This document shows, piece after piece, positions 23,891 through 34,800 of a DNA stretch of 64,000 nucleotides. The notes below the pieces were generated by a model. The model was not told the DNA's origin and made no database searches. It saw only the letters and a program-made list of their open reading frames with translations. Numbering within the stretch: the stretch's first letter is position 1; each line of letters opens with the position of its first letter. The translations under genes and the position numbers were made by a program. The stretch comes from Saxidomus purpurata. Taxonomy: Eukaryota > Mollusca > Bivalvia > Venerida > Veneridae. The DNA lies in the NCBI GenBank assembly GCA_022818135.1, contig JAFMSR010000017.1, positions 8,247,408 to 8,311,407 of the forward strand. The letters run 5' to 3'.

Positions 23891-24330
23891 AGCTCGTTTT
23901 TGACCGGAAGTTTGTAACTCCCTAACCGGAAATGAAATGACGAGTCGAATGTGTAACATTTTTTGTAATGAGAAATTTACGCTGTAAGGCACCTTCTGAT
24001 TAGATATTACCGGGTGCCCAGTTTACCAAAATTCGCTTTTTCTATAATGCCTACGTTCATATTGATAGATGTACTGTACAACCCATTTGAATCCAAATAA
24101 AGATAGCAATCAGATGCTTCATTTTCATACTTGCAGTATCTAATAACCCTCTACCGAAACTCGCAAAATGTGTAAAAAAAAGACTTAATTTTGAAGAGTA
24201 GAAATAGTTACTATCTATAAGTAGTATTAAATAAAGACTTTTGGTAAAGCAGTTGACCAACACTTTCTTGTCGTAAGATTTCGAACCTGTAGCGTCAAAT
24301 ACAACTTTGGGAGACCTTCTCAAAAAACCT

Positions 24331-24520
24331 TTAGTTTAGTTTATATTAATTTATTTTAGCTCGATTGTGAAGAAAGCTTGAAGCTTATCGAGTCATTCTC
24401 GAGTCCGCTTCCTGGAAAAAATAGTCTGGTATCACATGAGGAGGTACGGCTGTGACCCCAGTGTGACTCGAACCCACAACCTCCGGGATGAGCAGCATAC
24501 CCGTTAACCTCTACACAAAA
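24331..24520 (-). mobile_element. SINE family C copy
   Basis: Reverse strand: head 'gtgtagaggttaacgggtat' with B-box 'gtgggttcgagtcac', body 'gaagcggactcgaga', then '3' end 'gagctaaaataaattaata'. Same family as 26342-26530, 40030-40200 and 60222-60340. Confidence 0.8.
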
Positions 24521-25852
24521 AGCCGTTGTTTAGTCAGCCAATCTACTGGGTTTTACTGTCTCCATTGTATACATGTATACTTACAATATGAGTCGCTCAC
24601 AGCTTTAGCGATATATTTTGCAAATAAACATATACATGTAAAGCAGTGTATCAATATATCATCCTGTATTAAAGTTTAATGTTTTACCTGTATTTGTCGT
24701 TACCGCGTCCGTAGCAACCAAACATTACCCATAGCAAAGGAAGGAAAGCCCCAAATTATCGTCCGTTATTCCATAAATGTTTCCCTGTATTCGGCTCTGT
24801 CCTTTTTACACTTAAGATATTTCCTTTAAACCTTACGAACGTATTGTCTCTTCGGTAAAGTTATTCTATCACAACAAAATCTTGTCTTAATTAAGTGTGT
24901 ATTTGTATAACTTTTCTTCTATAAACGAAGGCATTTAATATGTATGGAACCTACACGATAAAACCATTTTTGATCAAATGTTATCCCACATTGTTATAAA
25001 CTGTTTTGATGTAACCAGCAAAATAGTATGAAATGTTGGTAACTCCGAAGCAAAGTGGCCTAAATGAATTAGCAATCAATGATTATTTACGTGCTATACA
25101 ACAATTCAAAATCCAATAGATCGATAATGTTCTATGTACTCGGGGTATTAACTTGCAAACTACCCGTGTTCGTTAATAGCATTAAATCCGCTATTGGGTA
25201 AATAGAAGGGAGATAAAACTGCACAAACAAAATGATTGTCTTGAGTTCAAGGGAGATCACTGATATGTATTATACCGTTTCACTTGGCATGGGTTACTAC
25301 TTACTTGTCTTGCAAATAGCTCTACGAATGTTAAAAGCGGATTAATTACCGATAAATTAATCCTATAATCCTTGCTGTCTCGATTAATTTATAAATTTAT
25401 ATGAATACATGTGGTGGGTGTTTATAGAAATCAGCTGTAAATGACGACACACATATATTATTTTCACTCAAAGAAACTTTCAGTACATGTACTAGGTTAA
25501 ATTCCGCGAAACAAAGGTATCGCGTTCGCCTCCAGTGTTCGATCCCACTGGTGTCCTTAGGCAAAACACTTAATTCCATAGTGAAAATCTGTATATTCAG
25601 GGATCACACACATTACCAGGCATACGGAGAACACAGTGCTCATCTCAATATGCTCACAAGAATGTGTCTTATGACCTAAGATGTATAGGAGAACCGCCTT
25701 TCAGTCTGTTGGTGCTAACCTGACAGAGGCTGAGGCTAGATTATGACAGTTCTTCCTTATGCCCTATGCTCGATGAACGTACGATTCAAATTTTACCCCG
25801 CCAAATTTCCAGTTTGGACATTATATTGGCCCTCCCCCTTTTTTTTACTCTA

Positions 25853-25894
<42 letters not shown>

Positions 25895-26341
25895 TGTAGA
25901 TAGAATGTTCCAAATAGACTTTAAAGCAAACACTTTTGTGTGGGCATTATTGTCATATACTCTATCCAAACTTCCAAAAAGGGTCTCGGCTGTATCCTAT
26001 GCAGATAACCTCGTGCACTGGCGAAGAGTGTGCGGCAATTGCTATTTACATATACAGACTATAGACATCATGTCTTTCATAGAACTCGTTTCAATCCGCA
26101 CTGTTATGCAACAGCAGCACAAATTGCTTCCAAGTTAGTAGGTCCCGGGTGCGATCCTAATCAGTGCCCAATGGTAGTGTCTTTAGGTAAGATACATTTA
26201 TTCCATATTGCCCCCTCCCATATATCTCCTACCCCTCTCTTCCAGGATGACTCCACCTTGGGTGAGTCTCGAGAACGATTAATGTAAGTTTTAAGAACTT
26301 GTTTAATAATCAAGAAATCATTAGTATAAAACATTTACTGT
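24521..26341. other. Intergenic, SINE fragments and poly(T) tract
   Basis: No gene seen. tRNA-like B-boxes occur at about 25530 (gtgttcgatccca) and about 26145 (cgggtgcgatcct), each followed by 'gtgtc.ttaggcaaaacact'-type sequence, so both are probably copies of one further SINE family. A T-run of nearly 40 bases lies at about 25854-25892 and creates a spurious ORF. Confidence 0.5.
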
Positions 26342-26530
26342 AAGGGGAGCGGTGGTGTAGAGGTTGAGGTGTCGGCCTCTAATCCCGGAGGTTGCAGGTT
26401 CGGGCCCACTGGCGTAACAACCGTACCGCCTCATATGACATCAGTTCTGGTCTTTCCAGAAAGCGGACTCGAGAGTGACTCGATAAGCTGCAAGCTTTTT
26501 TCACAATCTAGCTATAACAAATTAGTATAA
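26342..26530 (+). mobile_element. SINE family C copy, forward
   Basis: Head 'gagcggtggtgtagaggtt' (A-box region) and B-box 'ggttgcaggttcgggccc', then 'accgcctcatatgacatca', 'aagcggactcgagagtgact' and a 3' end that converges on 'tagtataaac'. Confidence 0.85.
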
Positions 26531-28560
26531 ACTAACATTTACTAATCTGGTTCCTACATTTCGATTAAATTGAACAAAACAGTTGAAACTTTAAATATGA
26601 CGCATTTAGCTTGAACTGTATAAATCTCAATGTACATGTGTAGCATGTAGTTCTGTCATAGCATTATCATAATAGAACAGAACAGAACAGAGAACAGAAT
26701 AGGACATTAAGCAGAGCAAAGCAGAACAGAACGGAAAGCTACTAAAATGCACAAGTTATTCATTCATTTAATCGTAGTTTTAACTTCAAAATGAAAAATT
26801 CGCCAGTGTAACTTGAACTGCTTTTATTGATACAAATGGCAATTTATGTTATTATAAAAAACTAAGTGTCATTACAAAAAGGTAACTCATTTTTGAAATA
26901 TGATTATATAAGTATCAAGACTAGATCTATATCAGAATTTTTTGATTTCTGAAAATATAGAGAGCATAAAAGCTATATTTGTAGGTATGTATCAACCTTA
27001 GCGAGTGACGTCATGACGATCTCTATTATTTGTTCCCTTGTCGTTGAGATACTTCACAGAACAACTTTCTTGAACATCAACTTTTATTTACAGTAAAGTC
27101 ATAGCACAATGTAAACAAAGAAAGACACATCAAGGAATACAATCAAAATGTACATGTAGTCAAATTATTTATAGGTATGATGTTGAGAAAACAAAGAGTT
27201 CAACAATAAATAGAGAATGCCAGTTTATAGACTAATGTGAACTTAATATGTTGTGTTATTGTGGAGATATGTCTATAAATAGACTTCTTTGTAATAAAAC
27301 ATTATGTAAGTCAATGCCGTGCATAACGCTTGTTGTATATATAAAAAAAATGAAAATTTGTCAAACGGGATGAAATGTTACGAATGAGGTATATTAGTTT
27401 TATGGCACAAATCCATTGCGTGTTTCATAACACCAAACTGACATGATAATTTTCCCGTACCAGAACGATCATTGATGTATTAGTTTGAAGAACCGACAGT
27501 TGATTTCGGACTTGAATATTCCTAACCAGACATTACGACAGTAGTTTTCATTAAAGTTCTCACATTCGAAGTAATACGAGACAAGTATTATGTGAAGTTT
27601 CCGGGTGTATTTACAATTGTATAAAAACACCAAAAAAAAGGATATCTTTACAATGTCTAATTGACAAAATGGCATTCTACATGTACCACAATTCGTTTAC
27701 TTTTGAGAACTATTTTCTCATTCTCGTGGCGAATTTATACCAGGAGTACTGTATGTTTGCCGAATCACCGTGGAAGAACTTAAAGCTGTAAGTGATATAT
27801 ACCCCCACTTCGTGGCCTAAGCATTATATGACGGAAACTGTCGAGTTGAGGACAAATGTGTCAAATAAGTGTAAGTCTGAGATTGTACATGTTTACAGAG
27901 ATATCCTACTCTAGCAAAATCCAAATTTGTCATGCTAAACATGTTAGCAAAATATCAAGATGTAAGCTGGAGTTATAGATTCGGACTGTAATCTTATTCA
28001 ATGTATATAAACATGTATGTTTTAAGTTTCAATTCACGACTTGATCAAAATATTCATCGAAATGGCGAGCCAAAGCGTGATACCGGTATAGCTCCTTTCC
28101 ACTCTATAAACTGGTAATGTGATAATGAGCAAAAACGAAGTATTAATGTTATTTTGATCACGCAGAATTGCATTCAGTCGTTCCAGAAAGAGCCACATAT
28201 CTGACTCTATGAACATTCCATAATCAGTCTCATGACTTCGGTGGACATAAGATGTCTTTAACTTTAACGGTACATACAAGTTTTTAGGTAAAATTTGTAA
28301 ATGCTGACACCACAATCTGCATTCCTTCAGTCGTATATTAACAAATAATGGACGATGTGCTCTGACTTAAGGTGAAAAAAAGTTCTTCGAACATGCATGA
28401 ATATGTTTTTGATATGATTTCTTTCCATTTTTGCTTAAAGCATGAAATAATATGGAAAAAGTGAATCTTTGCATATCTTTAAAGTAAAACTGTTGAGATT
28501 TCCGTGTTTTGAACAGACTGGCTTTAACTGTCCACCTAGCTGTCCGTTATACACAAGAGT
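26531..28560. other. Intergenic, 3' of the BMP gene
   Basis: AT-rich with no supported gene. A short (gaaca)n-like tract sits at about 26671-26735. The 3' UTR of the BMP gene should lie at the right end, but I could not identify its poly(A) signal. Confidence 0.45.
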
Positions 28561-28821
28561 CTAGTGACATCCACAAGCTTTAACTTTCATATTTTTGTAT
28601 CTTTTCAAAACAACGTTCGACTTTTCATCAAAATATAACACTTGAATTGCTGAATACTTGGTCGGTGCGCAGCATGGTTTTGGAACTGCGTATGGTTTCG
28701 TTAGATGAACAAGCGTCTGGACGATTGCGTGGTTTGTAGCATTCATATGCGCCCCTAGCGGGAAAGTACATTCTCCACCGCAGTAAAACGCCGGATATCC
28801 TTCAGGGGCGATAATCCAGTC
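28561..28821 (-). CDS. BMP7: BMP5-8 gene, exon 6 (last)
   Basis: Residues 329-414 plus the TAG stop: [18 protein letters not shown], the N-glycosylated '[14 protein letters not shown]', 'PKPCCAP' and the C-terminal 'KACGCH'. Six of the seven knot cysteines are here. Acceptor 'atttcacag'. The single most diagnostic exon in the window. Confidence 0.97.
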   Translation of the reverse strand, partial: DWIIAPEGYPAFYCGGECTFPLGAHMNATNHAIVQTLVHLTKPYAVPKPCCAPTKYSAIQVLYFDEKSNVVLKRYKNMKVKACGCH

Positions 28822-31800
28822 CTGTGAAATGGAATAAAAGAAATATAGTTATTAACTTAAACAGTTGCTATATAAAACAAATATAGATGTGTTTTATTCT
28901 TGTTTTAATCATTTTCATAATTTGCTAAATGTAGGCTACAATTCAATGTCCTGAATATATAAGTATATACGTATATAGATACACATATCATGGGACCGTG
29001 TTTACACGTCTTACGTTCTCGAATCCAACGATAATTGCCGAGGAAAACGGGTAAGTCGCACTCAGTTACGGCGGCTGAATTATATCACTACATTTCATGA
29101 TGGGCTTCATTTCATTATGTGTGATTTCCCCGTTTTCTCTAAAATTTTAAAAACAAAATTTATTAAATTACGTTCTGAATGAAAGCACCCAAAAAGTTTT
29201 TTGATAAATGATAAACTCCGTATGTCACGAGCTAGGAGACTACTCGGGGACATCTAAATTAGTTCTTTATAGCCGGAGTATGTTATATCCTTATTACATT
29301 TACATGTAAAATAAAGAAGGCAAAAACATCGGGCCTAAAAAACATGTTCCTTTTATCCGAAATTTCGTTATACCTGTATTATCAGTGACTGCGTGACGAC
29401 CAGATATATACGTATATAACTAAAACTGTTATAAAAATTTAACTATGGGAACAAAACCTTTAGTATACCATAATTAGACAAAGTTCTATAATATTAATGT
29501 TACAAGAAAAAACGGCAATATTTGTAATTTAAGCCTTGGCTTGCTTGATAATCTACCTTTAACACATAGGTGTCTCATCATGGTAAATAAAAACCTTTTC
29601 GTTAAAATATCATTCAACCAAAAACCGTCCACTAACAAGTTATCTGGTCAGTAGGACAGCGTGCTCGACTTTTTTAGTGCTTGCCAATAAAACAAAACTT
29701 TAACATTTAAGGGCACACATGACTTTGTAACCAGGATTTTCTAAGTACAAATCAAGAAAATTTTTCACAGAGTTATCTTCTTTTGCTTACAGATAGGTCT
29801 TACGATGGTACATAAGTGCTCCAACTTTCAAAGTAATATCTCAAATGGTTAAGTTAACAAGTGGACAAGAATGAAAATTTTAACTGAGTTTCTAAGTCAA
29901 AAAGGGCCATAATTCCAAAATCAAAAATCTTGGTGACAGAATTACCGTAACCTGCACATGTTTGGGAATCATGATGGTAAACAAGTATTCCAACTTTCAA
30001 ATTAATATCTCAAACAGTTCAGTCAAAAAGTGGACTGGTTACCAAAAATTAACCAAGATTCTAAGTCGATAAAAGGCCTCAAGTAATCTTTTATATATCA
30101 AATCTTTGACTTAAAACCTTCTTCGCCTACAGTTAAATGGGGGGTAATGATGTACAAAATAGCATTATGGGGATAGTTTCCAAGTGCAATGTTGATTGTC
30201 TCAAAGGGTTTCAAGACAATATGTATTGGATATTTGAACCCATAAAAATCTTCAAAGAATTTTCTAAGTCAAAAAGGGGCATAATTCTGTCAAAAACCTT
30301 GACAGAGTTATGTCCTCTTGTCTCTTGATGAAGGTCGTGATGGTAAACAAGTATGGTTAGTTTCAAAGCAATACCTCCAATGGTATTTGAAATAAATGTG
30401 AATTGGTACGAAAAACTTTAACCAAGCTCAATACACTTTCTAAGTTAAAAACAGGGCCATAATTCTGTCAAAAACATTGACAGAGTTATGGGTACTCTTG
30501 TCTGTAGATGGAGGTTATGATGGTAAACAAGTACTGTTAAGTTTCAAAGCCATACCTCTAATATTCTTTTGACTTTAATAAACTGGGTGGTACAAAAAAC
30601 TTTTAACCAAGGTGTAACGCCAAACGCCGTTACGCCGATTGTTTCCGGGTGTGAGTGATGGTAAAGATAGTTTAACCCATCCCTTTTGATAAATGCAAGT
30701 CGAATCTAAAAACCTTCAACCAATAAAAAGCATCCACTTTACGCAAAAATCAAAACACAATGGGATTTTTCAGGTCTAATGTTGATGCCATCACGCTCAA
30801 GTCAATACCTTAGATAGATTCCAAGTATATTAAACTTACCAGCAAAACAACAACAACGTTTATTGAGTATGTAAGTATTACAAGGTACAAAAACAATTAA
30901 ACAATTTAGTAAAGTGCGGAAGTACGGTATCTTAATGAGAGGTGCTTGGTTATGTTGGAAATGTTTATCATAGAATATGTAAAGCCTGGAAAATGCACAA
31001 TTATACACCACAGAAATATTTAAGTTTGCATATAAACGTCTGCAAAATGTTATCCAAAGCCTTGGACATTCCTGGCAAACAGCGTTTAAATACACAATAT
31101 GTGATCAATCCACAGACACATAAATCACACCTGTTTTCTCGTAAATAATAGTCCCATGTTTTCGAAAAGGCATTTTAAGCAGTATGGAAACATTTTGTCT
31201 CGTTATGAGGCACCGTGTGGTAGGGATAAAGCCTCAGCCGGACTCCTAAACCGGAGGTCGATGGTTTGAATCCCGGAAGCGGCATTTGAACGCCGCGACC
31301 TTCCGGTGCGAGTACTGGTCGGAACTGGAGAAATTAGTCATGGAAAGAAGTTAATAAACGTTGTTTGAAATAAACAAAGTTTAAACAAAACACGTTCCGT
31401 TAGTCCATATACAGTTAGTGGTAACTGTAACTTGCTGAACAGATGTCAGACAGAAAGCAGAACAAGAGAGGCTAATATGTAAAGTCAAGGGTTTTACAGG
31501 TGTGACCTGTTTGTCATCAGTATGTGCGTGTTCCGTGGCATTGTACCAAAATGTCTGTTTGGCCGTGAAAGAAAATTGAAATCTTGAGAAAGGAAATTTG
31601 CACCATATTTAAAGTGTTTTTAAAGAGTTCACATGACAAAAAGCCCTTTAGGACTAAACCTTTTCAGTCTGAATTTATGTTCTACCAGGAGAAAATTTTG
31701 ACCCTGAACAGGTTTCGTGTCTTCGTTCACACGAGAAATAACACTAAAGCAAACTTTATAAGTACTGCAATAGGTCTGACGGGGTATAAGCATGGTTTCT

Positions 31801-34800
31801 ATGTATTTTTCTCTCAGTAACTTCATAATGGATCAGCCGTATTTTTAGAGTTTTAAGTGTAAAAAGATAATATTATTTACATTTCATCTTCAAGTCGTTA
31901 TCACCCACATTAGTTAGTGGTCTCGGAAGCCACATCAAGCCTTCCAGAGAATAAATTAAACAGGTTTCTAAAAGATATACCCACCTGCCATCCAAGACTT
32001 TTAAAGCTAACATACAACGTATGTCTTTGACAAACACTGCGGCGGTAATCCATCGCTGAAATAAAGGTAACACATTCTGAGAAACTTATTCCGACAGAAG
32101 CCGATATAAACGTTGGCTCTTGGCTGTTTCAATGCTTAACAGACGGTTTCATACGCCAGGTGCAAACCAATCATAATATATATCTGAATTTCGCATTAAT
32201 CACTAAGGTGCTTTTGAAGATTTATTCGTCTAGCCAGGGGTTCAGATATTACAGAAGCATTATGTAAATAGTCTGCTTCTAACAGACTTTGGTACTGTAT
32301 TACTTTTGACTCATAAAATCTGGTATCGCATTCGCAGGGATGGTGTGTCATGACTGTTTTGAATATGCCGTTGTGCGGTTGTAGCATTTGGTGACGCCTG
32401 AATTTAGTAGCTGCCTGCCTTGTTATAGTACAGGTTTAAGCATGCTAAATTGACTTCGATAGACGTATAACACAAAGTTTTCAGTCAGGGCAAATTCTCA
32501 AACTCTCAATACAGACTATAATGCTGCCCATTGTTCAGAATGACCTTGGTTCCAAACAATTTATCAATAATTGTATATACAAAACATGTTATCTAATACT
32601 TTATGCCATTAATATGGAGTTTAACGACAATATTTCCGCGATGGGTCACTTTTAGTGTTCTCTGGCCTAAAAAGGCACTCTTTGCAAATGGTAAATGTTT
32701 TTCTTGTTTTCGCTTTCATTCTCGTATATCACTGAATGATCATATCATTTTAAAACGCAACTACGCAATGGCTCAGTAAAATCTTCCCTAGACGAAAAAG
32801 CCTGGATTATGTAGTTAATAAAGATACCATTGTATTAGGTAGTTTTTAAACATCTCTGGTTATGTACAGGTGGGAAGATTACCTAACCATCAGCATTCCT
32901 GGGAATGATCAGCACAGCACTCCCGTCCTCCGTAAGAAGCGGTCATATTTCTCCAAAAGCATTCAGGACGGTAGTTGGGTTCGAGCCCTAAATCAGTAAG
33001 ACGCTTAAAAAGAAACATCTATTACCTACATGTACATGTTTTAATGGCTAGAAAATACCTCTAAGGAAAATTTAAAAAGCAACACTTTCCCTTACATATC
33101 TTAAGTCTTTAAGAGCAATACAGATGCGCATAGACTTACAGTAACTATCCCCACCCACTCCCCAGCGGTAGTGATTTTCTGCCTCGTTTGGAGTACTATT
33201 CTCTGGTTGGTCGGTTGATCTACGGTGGCGCACGTTGATATCACTCCGCGCCATTTTGAAAAATCCTACCAGAAACGCCTGTTTGTCGTCTGCACCTCTT
33301 TTACCCACAGTACCAACTTTTACGGGGTCTATCAAACGTTTTTCTGAAATGAAATTCAGAGGATGAAATGATGCCCTGCAACATAACTTGACCGTCATTG
33401 TCAAACTGACATGCCATTTTTAATACCGAGGAGTGTAGCAACAACAAAAGAGGGTATACACCAGTTAAGAAGTTTGGATCTTTCCTTCTTTTTAACTCAC
33501 TAGAATTCTATCATAAAAACTAATGATAACGCATAAGGCATGCCTCGAAAACATGTGCATATACATGTATAGGCCATTCCTACAAGTGTTTTAGGTGAAC
33601 GGCGCCTCAGGAAAAGGCGTGCCAACCTATTAAATAGAAGTAAAATTGCGTCTAAAACACCGGACATCAAATGAAAATGTATTTATATTATACCTTTTCC
33701 GATCACGGTGACTTTCATATAAAGACCGAGATTCGTGTAGGGAAGGTATGTCCACAGATACACGGCTCGAGTAACGTTAAAGTTGATCCAACCCTCGTAG
33801 TCCCACGGAACTGTTAGGTTCGCTTCCGGTTCTAGAGTTTTATCTCTGAAAAATACAATGTCATTTTTAAAGATATGAATATGTCTTTAAAATTAGAAAT
33901 TATTATTATTATTATCTTGTGATAATTTTTGTTGTTGCAAGTTCTACCTCTTGATGACGATGATAATGGTGAAGGTCCAGAACGGCCCACTTCCAGAACG
34001 GACCGCTACCAGAACGGCCCACTTCCAGAACGGACCGCTACCAGAACGGCCCACTTCCAGAACGGACCGCTACCAGAACGGATAGGTACCAGAACAGCCC
34101 ACTTATTTTCTTAAAAGAAAGTTGTGTCGATATAATGAGAGAAATTTTATGAGGTTGGACACACAGTTACAAGTTTTATCTAGGAAGAACTAAGCCTTCT
34201 GCAGAACATCAATCAGAGTATTTGCTTTATGGACGAAAATACAAGACAGTTCTGTGAAAAGTAAAGCAAGAAAAATGTATTACTTATCTTTGTTCTCATC
34301 AATATGTCTGAATGTATTTGCAACAAATAGAGGAACAAAAACGCTCAAAGTTCACTAAGTATCCCCATAAAACTCCGAACACTCAATGTTAATGCTAGTT
34401 GTGGTGATAATCATCTTTATCTTTATATACAACAATGCTTATTATATCAAACAAATGAAAATGGTCCATGTTTATAAACACATTGTTTACGCAATCGAGC
34501 AGTACAACATTTTGCGCTCTTGCAGAGTCTCCCCATATGTAGTTCTTCGAGAGAACAATATTTCATCTAATTCTACCCGAGATTTCGTTTAAAAGCAAGT
34601 CGGTCCGGCAAACTCAATTTCGGACCAAAATGCATCAAATGTTTGAACCTGCAAACATAACAGCATAGTTAAAGCTCAGCTAATACTCACTCAGGGTCCT
34701 GCCCTTGCACTATTCGGAATAGTTCTATAAGCACGGCGGAATCTTTGGACTTCTTCCTTTCCTTGTACAACCGGAACTCCGCCCCCATAACCAGTTCCGA

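Larger units (their letters stand above)
21464..24330. other. Upstream flank of the NmrA-like gene, repeat-rich
   Basis: No coding exon found. The promoter or a 5' UTR exon of the NmrA-like gene should lie here but I cannot place it. It contains a family A SINE (22235-22438) and a reverse-oriented 'ggccataatt'-type repeat block (23130-23890). Confidence 0.45.

Noticed and set aside
25743..26138. 131-codon ORF
   Set aside because: Runs through a long poly(T) tract read as polyphenylalanine and then SINE-like sequence.
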